Assembly (NCBI GenBank): GCA_017590115.1
Contig: JAGGNK010012114.1
Location: 185,871 to 249,870, forward strand
Length of the DNA: 64,000 nucleotides
Direction: 5' to 3'
DNA from: Montifringilla adamsi
Taxonomy: Eukaryota; Chordata; Aves; Passeriformes; Passeridae
Under the pieces are notes generated by a model that saw only the letters and a program-made list of their open reading frames with translations, ran no database searches and was not told the DNA's origin. Made by a program: the position numbers and the translations under genes. This document shows, in pieces, positions 35,944 to 48,710 of this stretch. How positions within the stretch are numbered: the first letter of the stretch is position 1; the number at the start of each line of letters is the position of its first letter.

Positions 35944-38704
35944 CTAATTACATCTCTATGAAGAAAGCTGTGACATTTACTCAGACTCTTAAGCTTTCTG
36001 AAAGTACTGTCTCTATTCTTGCTCTTCTGCTTAGGTGATGGAGTTTTGCACAGGAAAAAGTAACTGACCTAGTTGTCAATCACCTAAACTACACATATTT
36101 CACTAATCTATGTCAGGTGTTAGATAGGGGAAGAAAGTGAGCAGTAAACACATAAGGCAGAGACTCCCCAAAATAAGGATGTTGCAGAAGCGATTCACAC
36201 ATTGCAGCAAAAATGTTGCCCTTAGATTTACCTCTATTTGGCTGTTAGGCTGGAGCTGTCACATTTCTTGATGTGATAACAAAACAGAAAAAACCTTGTG
36301 GAATTGTTATTATTGTTGGCAACTAAGCACACTATAGTTCTCCTCAAGTGAAGCAAAACAATTTCTCTGAGTGATTTGCAAAGTATACAATGGGGTGTTA
36401 ATGGAAAAAACATACAGCTATGAAAGAAATGTCTGTAATTTTACATTTTGGAACTGAAGACAAGAATTCATTTCTGCTCTCAAACTCCAATGGAATCTCC
36501 ATTATCATAATGGGGCTTAACAGACACAGGCTACAGAAGAAGGTAGAGCCTGTTCTTGTTTAGAATAGATTTCTGGGATTCCTTGTGACATAGCAATATT
36601 TCATCCCAGATTTAAAATTTGGTCCTTTCCTCAGGATTTTCAGCGCTGACTGTTACTCTTTGGTAATAACTAATATAATTGGAATACTAAGAATTATTAT
36701 TGTACTAATAATGTTTTATAATGATTATGTACACTGCATAGTGAATGTTGGAAATTTTGGCCACATTTTCATTTAAACTCTCAGGAATTTTAAACTTAAC
36801 AGAAGCACATGGATTACTGGCAGAAATAAACAGCACATAGGTATAATAGAAAATACACAGTTCCTGTATAGAAACTAGTGTTCCTTAATTAGCTGTGGTT
36901 GCTGTTTTCATTTATCACCAGTGATTTCCAGAAGACAAAATGGCACGTAACCTGTGCAAGATACACAGCTAGATACATCTGCTTAACAGCTTTAGTGACC
37001 TATACTGAGTTTTTACTCAGTTGCTCTTCATGCACCACTGTCAATCGTTCAGGCCAATCTGACAGTCTTAATCATGCCTCACTGGCTTTGTTCCAAGTCT
37101 ATAAAAAACATGCTTCTTACTTGTGACTAAAATGTAGAACCTGTTCCCAATTTTTTCTTCTCTCGCACTTATATTAATTAAAATATGTTTGGGATAAAGC
37201 ATTGTTAAAAATACTTTATCTCACAGGAAATCAACACATGTGGTAAAATCATACTGAACTACATTCTCACAGAGGAAGCAAACACTGAATGTAACATAAA
37301 AACATTCAATGAAGTTCAGAGCTAAGTGCATAAGATCAATTTCAGCTATTTCCCTGTCTCTATCCAGAAGATGCTGTGCACAGGAGTGATCATGATATGC
37401 CATATTGAAACTCATAAATTTCCTGAATTGTCAATAAGTGCAAAACTCTGAAACCACAGCAATAGCTGCTGAGGCCTGTAGAATTTTTGTTTAAAACCCA
37501 TGGGTTTTCATGGCAAACTCTCCTTGTTTTTTTATTCAATCGGCACTTCAAGGACTAACAATATTCCAAATGCCTCATATGGGACAAGTTCCTTCCTTGT
37601 GCTGGGTAATCACCTTAGGCCAAAATAAGCTGTCCTTCAGGCTACACAGTCCACAAAATAAAAATAAAAAAAATAAGAAGAAAAATTTTAAAATGGTCTA
37701 CTCAGACACGGACTGTTTCAGATCAATAATAACAGCGAAAAAATGACAAGACTTCTGTTTTATATATTTTGATCAAAGAAGTATATATATATTTTTTAAT
37801 TTAGGTCCTTAGAAGAATGGGCATTGTCTGTATTTCTCAGATCTCTTGCCCAGAGAGAGCTTTACTTTATTGTTTTAGATCCATTTCTTGCTGTTCTATT
37901 TTTTTTTCTTAATTCAAAGTGCTCCAAGGGTTATTTTTTTGGTTTTGGGTTTGTTTTTTTTTAATTTCTTCTTCCTTCCTTCCTTTTATAGTCTTTTCAT
38001 GTTCTCTAGTGAATATAGACAGTTAAATAAAATACCAGTTTAATCTGTGCATCACTCCTGCTCAGCATGATGCCACAGAACAAAATGGAGGGAGTAACAA
38101 ATATTGGTCAAGGAGCTAAAGGCTGAACTTGATCCATAAGTAAACAATACTTTCACATAACTGAGAGAAGAGCAAGCAGCTATCACTGATCCTTTTTATA
38201 AGATTCATCTCCATTTGAAAGTGTTCTTTAGTATCAGGGTTTTCCCTGCTATAATTTTCAGCAAAATTTTAGACTGCGTTCCAGATAAATTGGTTTTTTT
38301 TTTTTCTTTATGCCTATGTAATACTTTTAGATTTGTTGACATAGAATTTTATGCCAAGAAATTGAGAATGCACTGAAATTCAAAGAAATATTTGAACAAA
38401 TAAGGCAAGAATTGAACACCCTTTGTCCCCACTCCTAGGGGGCTGGAGCAGAAACTGCCCAGAAGGGATCTGCACTCTTCAGTTGTTCAGGGTGCTGTGG
38501 AGAAGAGGTACAGATTGGCAAGAACTGGCAGAAAAGATGCTGCCCAGAAACCAAATGCTCTTCAAGCATTCTCAGGACACTGGCAAGTTTCCTGAAGCCG
38601 CATATCAGAGCAAAATAAACTCAAAGCCAAAAATTAAACCTGAGAAATACAGTCAACTGCTCTTACTGCTTGTGCTCAAGGAGATGGTCTTCTTGAATAG
38701 ATCT
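35944..38704. other. unique sequence, no gene recognised
   Basis: No repeat family identified. A 107-codon plus ORF at 38423-38746 runs into the LTR and has no motif. Short T and A runs occur at 37890-37970. Confidence 0.5.
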
Positions 38705-38710
38705 CCTTGC
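38705..38710. repeat. target-site duplication, left copy (CCTTGC)
   Basis: Identical to 39107-39112; the two copies directly abut the TG/CA termini of the solo LTR. Confidence 0.9.
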
Positions 38711-39106
38711 TGTCACTGCAATGGACCCCCGGCCGGTAATAATTAGCATTGACTCCATGATTCACAAAAGCCCGGTCAATCTCTTTATTATATTATTCTG
38801 TATATCAATATTAAGAAACCCATTGCTTTTATAGACAATTATGGTACACCCGGGCCATTGTGGTCCACCAATCCAAACACTATCACCATTGGCTAATTAA
38901 GAAAACACCCTTTGGTAAACAAATTTCCATAACACATCCCACATGTTTACAACAACAGGTGTAGCAGGGTAACATAAGAATGGTTTCTCATTCTTTTCTC
39001 CGATCTTCTGACAGACTTTTCCCCAGGTCTTCTCACAGACTTTTCCCCAGACTTTTCCAGGCCTGGAAAAGTTGTTTCTCCCTGTGGCCAGAGAGCTGCT
39101 GCCACA
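38711..39106 (-). mobile_element. solo ERV LTR (396 bp), minus strand, with TSD
   Basis: On the minus strand it begins TGTGGC (39106) and ends GTGACA (38711). U3 contains direct repeats around GGGGAAAAGTCTG (about 38995-39060). A TATA box (TATAAAA, 38827-38833) is followed about 40 bp later by a poly(A) signal (AATAAA, 38784-38789) and a short R/U5. CCTTGC flanks it on both sides (38705-38710 and 39107-39112), a perfect 6-bp target-site duplication. Six bases is typical of class II (ERVK-like) integrases. No internal retroviral sequence adjoins it, so it is a solo LTR left by LTR-LTR recombination. Confidence 0.93.
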
Positions 39107-39112
39107 CCTTGC
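39107..39112. repeat. target-site duplication, right copy (CCTTGC)
   Basis: Right-hand copy of the 6-bp duplication flanking the solo LTR. Confidence 0.9.
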
Positions 39113-41379
39113 ATGTGAAATTACTTCTCAGTCCTACTGTTGTCATTCCAAACTTTCACTCTCTAATTTTGCATGTACATCAGACATCAAAAGCCTAGTG
39201 CAAGTCCTGAAGTTCTCTCTGACTACAGGTACGATCAACACTTACCTTGGATGTGGGGAACCAGTGAAGTTCTCTCATTGTAGTATTTACTGAAGCAGTT
39301 TTGATCTTTCATGATTTTTTACCCAAATGCTGCAGTAGCCTAGTATCTAACCAAGCCCTTAAAAATTAAATTACATTCAACACCATGTAGAACAAATGTG
39401 TAATCTTCGTCTAGATTAAACAGATACTAAACAATGTATTTTTCAAAACTAATCAGCTTGCAAATGAAAATATAATAAATTAAATACTGTTGTTTTTGAA
39501 ATAGATTTTCATGGAGTAACACAGTCACTCACTTCCCCATGAAAAGCTCTAACCTACTATTGAAAAAATTCAGCTTCATAGCAGGGTTCTGCATGGAGTG
39601 TTGCAATTTATATATAGGTCTTTAGCCTTAATTTTTGTCCTAAGTTCTCCAGAAATGTCTCAGTCTGCAATATATTTACCTGTCCTGTATCCGCTCTCCT
39701 CCATATCTGATCTCAATTTGAATCACATATCCTTCAAAGCCTGCGAGTGTGCAGCAGTAAGAGAAAGATTAAATCATATAAGTGGTCTCTCAGTCTGTTT
39801 ACAAAGAAACTTAAGGCAGTCTTCTGTCTCCTAAACCTGGTGGTTCAGACCACTTGTCTATTTGTTGACAGATTTTGTTCAAGGTGACTTATTCTGAGTG
39901 AATAAGGATTTTTGCTTATATAAATCTGTGCAATGCTTTGTAAATTGGCCATAAAAGCCTGTACTGTTCACTGACATAACAGACCTATGATGCACATAGC
40001 CACAAACATCTTTTGCATATTTATTTCAGTCCTGTACTATTATATGCTATTTTGGGGAAAAAAAATATAGGGAAATTGTGCAACAATTTGGGGACTTAAA
40101 AAAATAGTACAGCATCTCTCAAAATTTTTCATCTTATTTGCAGTTTTTCTTAAAGTATTTTGGAACCGTGGGCCTGCACTCTATATCAATAGGGGAAAAG
40201 TTAATCAAGAAAGTTCTAGACTGGAATCTAAGACTCACTCCTTTCTTTTTTCTTTTTTTCTTCTTTTTTTTTTTTTTTTTTAATTCCACGATATTAAATT
40301 TGTTCAATGTATCAGAAGGTTTACATTCCTACTTTTCTTTTTTACTTGAAAAAATAATTAAATAGGTGTGTTTCCTTCCCTCCTTTTCAGGTGATACTTG
40401 GAATATATTAGCAATACATATTACTAAAGAAGGTAAATTACAGTGCATTCTTCATTTCTTGTACCTGGTACTAACTGGTGGTAGTGATGGTGCAGTTACT
40501 GCCATACTTATGGAAAGGAACCTTTTTGATAAAATCATATTGAATATTTTAGTAATACTGCACAAAACCTGATTCCTTTGTTTTTTTTTTTTCCCAACCC
40601 AAATTCTGTCTCTTCTAACAACCCAAATGCACAACAGAGGTGTTCATACATACCAAAGCAATGGTCTTTTTGATTCTGTAATGTAGAAAACATGAAAAAG
40701 AATTTTAGCTTCTGGGATTATTTTTTTTCTTTCTACAGAAGACAAGGAAAGAAAAGAATATTATGAAAGCAACTACTCTGAATTGATCAGAACTTAATCA
40801 TGAAAACAAAAGAAAGAGGGGAAAGCAAATAATTATGAGAACTCAAAAATTAAAGAACTTACAGGAATCCTATGTCTGTGCACCAAGATAATGTGCCTTT
40901 GAGGGTCCAGTGAATACTTCTGTGATAATCATTAATACATAAGTAGCTTTAACTTTAATACAATATATATGATATTGTTTCAAATACTTTGCCTGTATTA
41001 TCATAATAATTAGTTATTGAGTTATTCACAACACATTAAAGCATAAATAACCTATGAAAATTACTACCATTTTAGGACAAAGGTTTTACAGGACAAAAGG
41101 TGCAAAGGCATAGGCACTGATAATGGCAAAGATATAGCACCCACACTATGGTGAGTGTGCTATAAAGCTCCTGCATTTGGAGTATGAATACATAATAAGA
41201 TCTTAATAGTGTAGAATATAGGCTTGAGAACAAGGCTGCAGAATGTTGTGATTAGCAAAAGAAATAAAAGCAGAAAACAGGATAACTGACTGTAGAAAAC
41301 AGAGGAAAGAAGAGAATGCAAGATTAAATACTAACAAGGAATCTATTTCTGAGAGACAAGGTTAGAAATTATTGTCATT
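39113..41379. other. AT-rich unique sequence, no gene recognised
   Basis: No gene or repeat family. An 18-bp T run lies at 40264-40281. A strong-looking acceptor (T-rich, ctttctacag) occurs near 40740, but no partner donor convinces me. Confidence 0.5.
40264..40281. repeat. poly(T) tract, 18 bp
   Basis: Uninterrupted T run within a longer TC-rich stretch; no element attached. Confidence 0.9.
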
Positions 41380-41395
41380 GTCCCCCCCCCGTCCC
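41380..41395 (-). repeat. C tract at left edge of gap (G-rich on minus strand)
   Basis: A run of ten C, then GTCCC. The complementary strand is a G run that could join a G-quadruplex with the other side of the gap. Confidence 0.85.
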
Positions 41396-41515
41396 NNNNN
41401 NNNNNNNNNNNNNNNNNNNNNNNNNNNNNNNNNNNNNNNNNNNNNNNNNNNNNNNNNNNNNNNNNNNNNNNNNNNNNNNNNNNNNNNNNNNNNNNNNNNN
41501 NNNNNNNNNNNNNNN
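41396..41515. other. assembly gap (120 N)
   Basis: 120 unresolved bases. Both flanks are C-rich and share the word CGTCCC, so the missing sequence is probably the same G/C-rich repeat. The two ORFs spanning it are meaningless. Confidence 0.99.
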
Positions 41516-41541
41516 CGTCCCCACCCCCCACCTCCCCTCCC
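41516..41541 (-). repeat. C-rich tract at right edge of gap (quadruplex-capable)
   Basis: On the minus strand this has at least four runs of three or more G separated by one or two bases, which fits the standard quadruplex-forming pattern. Confidence 0.85.
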
Positions 41542-44123
41542 ATTTCATTTTGAAGAAGTTTAGAAATGGCTAATAAGTGTAAAGCAGGTGTTATGGAAGC
41601 ATGTGATGTGGATTTAAACCATGGTTTTGATCAAAATGATTCAGAAAATTGATGGTGGGAGTTAGAAAGAAGTAAGGCAGACTCAAGTTCTTTTATTTGC
41701 TTAAAGGCTGAAGTGATCCTAATTAAATAATCTCCCATGGTTTGTGTGTTGAGTAGTAATGAAATTTTCTTCCCCTGGCACCAAAGTGTGTTTTACAGTT
41801 TCAGCAGCACTCTGTGTTTAAATCCTATTATTACCTACCAGAATAAACAAGAAGTTTAACATGATTATTTGGGATGTTCCACTTACTTAAAGCTGGATTT
41901 GTTACTACATCTATCAAGAGGTTCAGCATTTTCTTAGACCATAAGATAGAGGGTGAGCATCTGTTAGACTTTCTGTTATACTTAGAACGCTGCTTAATGA
42001 AAATTATGTTCATTTGGGGGAGAAATCCTCTCAGAATAGTTTAAAAGACCTATTTCTAAATATACTTATCTTGAGAGTGGCAACTTTTGGAACATTCAGG
42101 ATAGTTAGCATACCACAACAGTCTTATACAGGTGCTTAAGAAGGAGGAATAAAATGTATACATAGGAAGGAGCTCCTCTGAAGCAAAGAATAAAAACTTC
42201 TCAGCACTTCAGGCATACACTGCCTCTGCCATCATTAGTTTATAAAGGTGACAGAGTGACCATATAATTGTTTCCAACCGAGTGCTTAAAATTAGCTGTG
42301 TATAACAGAGTTGTCAAGTCCCATTGGAGAAAATCCTGAAGTATTTTTCAGAATAGAAGGATGATGTCAAGTGAGGCTGCCTTATGCTTAGTGCCAGCCT
42401 TCAGACATCCTGTCCTCACTGCTGGTGCTGAGCTACAATTCAATGAATCCCTGGGAAAGCTGAAGTATTCTTATTTTGAGGTGCTTGGAGAGGCTGGATG
42501 CATATTTTTTTCTATTTCAAGTGGATAATGATGTTATAGTCTATCATCAGGCAACCTTTGTAATGTGACTACTTCTACTAATTAGGTCCTGTAACACCCT
42601 TTTCTCCTATGGACAGAGTGGCAAACATGTGACCACTTCAGGACATGAGACCACCTCAATCCTGTTGCAAGTTTCATGCCTTAATTAGCCAAGCAGCCCA
42701 GGGAACAGAAAACCTGTGCAGTGTTACAGCAGGCTGGGTGAGGGTCAGGGGGGAGCAGCAGCCTCCTGTTCACAGCGCTCTGCAGGGTGAGCACTGCTGG
42801 GATCCTGCATGCTTTCAGCTTACCCAGTGTCTCATCCTCTCCCTTTCACTGCCACCACCCTGCCACCCCCTCGATGCCCCTCCCAGGGGAGCCTTGAAGG
42901 ACCAGAAGGTTCATAAAGGATGGCTAAAAATCCCTGCTCTGTTTTAAAGATGTGATTTCCTCCACGTTTTTGAAAGCAGTAACCCAAAACTCTTTGAGGT
43001 GCCAGTTCTCACTGATTTTTCTGAACACCTTAAGTGAAATTTTTGCTCATTAGTACTCATTAGTTAGTTTACAGTATATCACAATCATTAGAGAGTTATT
43101 AATTGCTAATTCAATATTTGAGATTTCTGCAATTCGTACAGAGTAAGTTTGTCTTACGCACAAAACTCTCTTGATTGTTTTCCATATTTGTTAATTTGAT
43201 AGTCATATTGTAAATTAAGATTTTTCTCTGTTAATACACAAATGTTGTAATATAGGTGTTACTTTCAAAACAAGAGGTTTTGAACAATATGGAAAGAGGA
43301 GAGGTGGTATTAAAATTTTTCTAGTGGATTTAAATTGGCTACTGATGGTTATTTTCCAAAACTCTTTCCAGCTTGAAGTTTAGCTGGGAGGTAATAAAGT
43401 CAGGCACTAATTTTGGTTTTCTTTTCTGGTTTGAACTTCTGTGATGGTGGCTCTTTTTTCCATTTCATTCTTACAAGCCATGCAACAGAGATAATCTAAT
43501 AATGCACAAAAAACCCTGTTCCTTGTTGGGAAAGTTGCAGTTTAATGTGATCAGATTAAATTCAGTACTGAATGCGATTGTGCTCAAATATTGTTTTAGC
43601 CACTATTAAAAATATTCCACATTTTCTCATGCAAGATGCTGGGATAGACAGACTCTAGCAAGCCTTACTACCTTGTTAGGATTCCAAGATATAGGTATTA
43701 AGATACTTTCTATATATAATTATTAGGACACTTCATGCATAGTTATTAAGATACTTGTATGAATATATCATAATCCTACATAAAGGATTTTGATACCTGA
43801 CTAAGACTGTAGTACCTCTGTGTTTAAAATCCAATAATATTATCAGGATGGAATGAGAAGTCCATGAAAGATGATGTGATGCCATGATGTGATCTCATAT
43901 AAACACTTGCATCAGCTGGGTTATTGAAATAGGAACAGTAATCCTTACACCAGCTATTGGCACAACTTTATACTGTTTATGGTAGTTTACACTGCATTTT
44001 TACTGGGTACTGATGTTTCAAACCTAAATTTTATTCCATGACAGCTGTAGTTGTGTTTTACTTTTCTATGATCACTGACCACATGGATTCATTAATTTTC
44101 ATCATGATTATTTTTAAGTTATA
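41542..44123. other. unique sequence; one GC-richer patch, no gene recognised
   Basis: Mostly AT-rich. 42640-42950 is GC-richer with a 100-codon plus ORF lacking motifs. Nothing supports a gene. Confidence 0.5.
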
Positions 44124-44490
44124 TAGAATCATAAAATCATATAATAGTTTGTGTTGGAAGGGACCGTAAAGATAATGTGGTATCAATTTCCCTGCCATAG
44201 ATGGGGACACCCTTTAGCAGACCAAGTTGCAGAAAGCCCTATCCATCCTGACCTTAAATACTGCCAGGGATGGGACAGCCACAACCCTGGGCAACAGGTT
44301 ATGGTGCCTCACCACAGTCACAGTAAACACTTCCTTCCTAATATCCAATCTTAGAATGCCTTCTTTTAATTTGAAGCCATTCACTCTTGTCCTGTCAAAA
44401 GATACACTTATAAATTGTCTCTGTGCGTCTGTCTTCTAGGCTCCCTTCAGGTACTAGAAGGATGCAGTAAGAAGCATCCTGAAGGCCTCT
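44124..44490 (-). mobile_element. CR1 LINE fragment, 3' end
   Basis: Minus-strand CR1: inverted octamers (tagaatcataaaatcatataat), 'tgttggaagggacc', 'ccatagatggggacaccctttagcagaccaa', 'ccatcctgaccttaaatactgccagggatggg', 'ctcttgtcctgtc', 'ccttcaggtactagaagg'. It is 5'-truncated near 44490. Two short plus ORFs over it are shadows. Confidence 0.94.
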
Positions 44491-45869
44491 CTTTTATAAT
44501 AGCACAATTTCTCTTTATGTAATATCAGAGAAAACAAAACAAAAAAAAAAATCTTCTACTTTTTTACAAAGAGGTTTGTGCTTTTAAAAGGGAGGTAGTT
44601 GGCACTATAAACTGGCTATGGCAGTTTACAAGACCAGCAAAATGGGTGTGATATGAATTGCACCTCCTCAGTAAATAACACCTATGATCTTCAATATACC
44701 ACAGAAATTCAGGCATCTGTTCTGTTAAACTTCTGATTGTCTGAAAATTTGCCTTACACACAGTACCCCATCTGACTAGCGTATGTGGATATCTTTAGTG
44801 CTACTCTTGCCAGCTCTAGTTAGATATAATAGAAACAAACTACATTATGCTTCAAAGAGCCTTAACTTAGGAAGACAATGTTGTCCTGAAAATTAGAAAT
44901 TTCATGTGTCTCTCCTTCCATGGTCCAGTGGATATAACTGAACCTCATCAGCTAATTCTATTGTCTGAGATAGATCCTATTTTGCAAAACTACATGTGTA
45001 AAAAATCTGAATATCTTTAGATATTACTTCAGTATTTGAAATATTTTTGGGCTGTGACCTTAGAAAAACAGTAATAGATTTGGACTAGGACTTTCAAAAG
45101 CGGCTTTAATAGTCACTTTTCATCTTGTCAAGTGGGGCCCAATAGTCTGAGATTTTCTGAACAGTGTTTTTTGAGAAAAATCAGCCTTTAGACATCCTTG
45201 AGATCATATTTCCTTTAAAGCCTTAAATCACATCTTTACCTCTGAAAACTATTCTTTTCAGAGTTCATATTCTGACTCTTTTCTAAACATTATTCATCAG
45301 TCTCAGTCTAAGTCTGACCTGCTACTCATCTGACCTGATTACTGGTGTTGCTTTGGCTGTTGTTTCCAGCCAGTAGATTGATAGCACTTTTCTGTTCTTG
45401 AAAAGAGTCTTTGCTGATATTAATTAATATCATTCAATGATGAGGTGATTTTATTCACTTTTCCTGGTTTTCTCACAGTCTTATATCTTACTCAATCTCC
45501 TTGAATATTGTAAGTACACCTCCTGCAGTATTTCAGAGAATATTTGGATAGTTTAACAAGCGGTCAATTTGCTTGACATGTGGAATTGATTTACTGCATT
45601 AGCATCCTATACTTCATCTTCTATCCTCCAGCCCTTGAAGAAGTGCTATATGGCATGTGCGCACCCCAGGTCACTTCTTCTGACACCCTAGAAGATATCA
45701 GATATATTCATCTACAATTCCAGCTTCTTTTCAACATAACTGATTTTGTTTCAATCTCTGGAAGATTTCTGTTATAGACCAATGGCTAATACTTCTTACA
45801 CACTCATTTTTGGTATATCTGCTGTTTGGGTTTTGTTTTACTTCTTTTGCCTCCTTTGGTGCTCCTGAT
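44491..45869. other. AT-rich unique sequence, no gene recognised
   Basis: No repeat family or ORF of note. Confidence 0.5.
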
Positions 45870-46402
45870 GTGTGGTGATCCTTCCTGGAGAGGACAAGCT
45901 GTGGGCCAACCACACAGCAAGTAACAACATTGGACCCTGGACACTGAGAATCTAAGACAAGAAACATCTTGTTAGATTATGGTGAGAAGTGAAGGAGAAG
46001 AAAAGGATGATGGGAACATTATGCAGATTAAGTTATTCATTACAAGGTTATGTTCTGAACCCTATCCTCTGGTTAATCTAATATTCCATATGAGGTACTG
46101 TTTCTGTATCTCTCTGTTCACTGTATATGAATAATGTTTATTATTCATATACAATGCCCTCAGATAATGTTTATATAAGGTTGCGTCTGTCCCATTTGGG
46201 GTCTTCTAAAGGAGCTATGTAGATCTGCGCTGTTTATGTTTTATGTTGCTCCCTTGTACGTCTTCTTTATTTATATTAAATCTTTCAGTTTCTGACCCTT
46301 TAGTGATTCCCATCCCTTCTTTATTTATTGCCACGCTCCCAGCTGACCCGCTCCTGGGGCAGCATGCATCATTGCTACAAGAGCACGCGTGCGACGCTAC
46401 AA
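45870..46402 (+). mobile_element. possible ERV LTR (boundaries uncertain)
   Basis: The layout resembles an LTR: TGTGG near 45871; U3-like text with 'agacaagaaacatcttgttagatta'-type sequence; a TATA-like TATATAAGG near 46171; ATTAAA near 46277; then a CpG-containing GC-rich U5-like end (cgctcccagctgacccgctcc) and possible CA termini near 46379 or 46401. I could not find a matching target-site duplication, so the ends and even the class are uncertain. Confidence 0.45.
46122..46153. repeat. perfect hairpin, 13-bp arms, 6-nt loop
   Basis: TGTATATGAATAA (46122-46134) and its exact reverse complement (46141-46153) flank the loop TGTTTA. It lies directly upstream of the TATA-like motif of the possible LTR. 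Confidence 0.92.
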
Positions 46403-48179
46403 AATGTACAAAACTTGCATGAAGTGCAGACTATATTAATCTTGGTTTTCCCTTTTACCAAGCAATTTTAATCAGATGTAATCTGTGAGGTCTTCTAAGT
46501 ATTAACAAGCAACATGGTACTGACCTCAGCAGGTAAAAGTGTAGTGATGTTTGTGGACCAGAAACTCGTGCTTTCCCAAGGCTGCAAATAAAGCTGAAGA
46601 GCTGCCTGCTGAGAACCTTCTCTGCATGGGCAGTGCTTTCCCCTGAGCACAACACAGAATCAACCTGCAAATGCCATAAGCTGGGATGCTGGGTTAACCT
46701 CCTGAGTGTGAAATTTTCTGCTGGGGCCTACATACAATTACGGCCTATCTTCATTTCTGTTTTCAGCTTCAGTAGCATTAGACACTCTCTTAGTAAGTAA
46801 ATTAATAGGTATTATGAAATTAAAGCTGAAGCTGTTGCAAATGTAGAAAATGGTGATAGGAATCTCTCTATCCATTATATTTTACATCTATAGGCATATA
46901 ATTATGTGTATATAGTCATGTATATAAATGTATGCAAAATTAAATATGCTAAATACTATAATTTTACTCAATTGCTTTCTATTGTGATCAATAATAACTT
47001 CTGGTTTAATCTTAAGTAGAAATAATCATAGAAATCACTATATTTTAGGAGATCATTGCACAGATAGATATTGTTGATTAATAACTATATTCTAGGTCCC
47101 TCTACAAAATGTAGATATCAGAATCCAAAAGCAATACTTTTGTATTAAAAAGTGCAAAGACCAGCCTTTAGTGTTCAATTATTAAGGTTTCTGGGTAACG
47201 TCTAGAATTTTGTATTGAAACTAATTTCCATGAAGTTTTATTTCTATCTCTTACCAAAGCAGAGCTTTCTCACGAAAATAAAGATTGTTGGTTATAAACA
47301 AATTACTTAACCAAAATCAATGCTGAAGTAAAAATCCCAGGTCTCGATTGAGTACTCTAGCTTTAGCCACACCGTTCTTAAACTGGAACAATGTTACTCT
47401 CTTTAGTATTGAAAAATAAGTGTTGACACCAAATCTATTATGTAAACACAGAATAAACTCTGTGACTCTTCAGTCCTTTCAAGTGTACAGCTGCACTGGA
47501 CCAGTTTAGAGAGTTACAGCTAACCTGAAGGAAGTAATGTGCTAAAGAATAAGGAAGATCATGCCTTTGACAAAGTGCTTTCTTTGTATTAATTGCATTT
47601 TAAGCAGACAAGCTTATGAAAGAAAGACAATAATGTTCAAAAAACCCCTGAAAGTCTAAATTGAAAGAAAAATTTGTTTGAATAAGATGGAAGAGATTTG
47701 ATTCTTTGCATAGTCTGATGGAAAATTAAAGCAAACAATTATTTCATTCTTGCTGTCTGGTAAGACAGTGATCATTATGAAGCAGGTTACCTTTTAAATC
47801 CTGACAGTTAGCATTTGTCTACTTACCATGTCTATTAATACTCTCCAGTGGAGGCTTTAGTCAAGTGGAAAGAAATTGTGAAGTCCTTGTTCTCTTTCAA
47901 TTTGATATTTGCAGATTGCATTGTGGAATTTCACTGTTTCAGCACTGTCATATTATTTTGAGTTCTGTTAAGATTGGTCTATGGCTCGAAAGTTTTTTTT
48001 TGTTTCAAATTGTATTATATATTATATTTAAATATTCCTACATAACCAAGTGAAAAAAATTATCAACATCTTATACTTTCTGAAGTCACTGTCTTACAAA
48101 AATTACTGCTTTGATTTAATATTAAGTACATTTTCAAAACTGACAACATTAATTTGTCTTTTGTTTCTTTGTTTCGTAG
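46403..48179. other. AT-rich unique sequence, no gene recognised
   Basis: No gene or repeat family recognised. ORFs are 71 codons or shorter. Confidence 0.5.
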
Positions 48180-48201
48180 GAAAAGATTCCTCTCCTTCAC
48201 T
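48180..48201 (+). other. candidate 22-nt microexon
   Basis: A long pyrimidine-rich run ending TTTCGTAG precedes 48180, and the consensus donor GTAAGT follows 48201. The 22-nt interior starts GAAAAGATTCC. Microexons of 3-27 nt are known in vertebrate neural genes. There are no partner exons or transcript data, so this may be chance. Confidence 0.2.
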
Positions 48202-48710
48202 GTAAGTCCCATATCAAAAAAAATATAGTGTGATGTAGTCTAATATGCCAAATGTAGCCATTTGTGGCACATGTACTACATTAATTTCTTCAATCTACAC
48301 CTGTCTCTAATTGAAGACACCTTAGAAACTACCACAAACAACAAAAGCATTTGATTCTCATGCAGGTTGGAAACAGCTTCAAAAATCATGACTGCTCCCC
48401 TCAGGTCACATGGCACCCAGCCTCTGAGTTTGGAAGGAAGGACTTGATGATGTCCATGTGAGTCCCAGTGCAAGACCTCAAGTGGTCTCAGTTTAGTGGT
48501 GCCATATCACCAGTGAGGTCTCCCTGGGAGCTGAAAGACACTCAGGTCCAAAACTGCTTTTAATCACAAGGATGATGGTCAGAAGGCACCAGCACCTCTG
48601 GCAAAGCATTCCCAATGCATATGTGTGTGTCTCTGCTTTGGGGCATGTGGTGGCCTACAGGCCAGCTGTAGGTCTCACAGTTAGAAATAATCCCAAATTT
48701 ATAACTGGAG
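48202..48710. other. unique sequence upstream of provirus
   Basis: No gene or repeat family recognised; short chance ORFs only. Confidence 0.5.

Noticed and set aside
41343..41563. ORFs spanning the N gap
   Set aside because: They translate unknown bases and have no evidential value.
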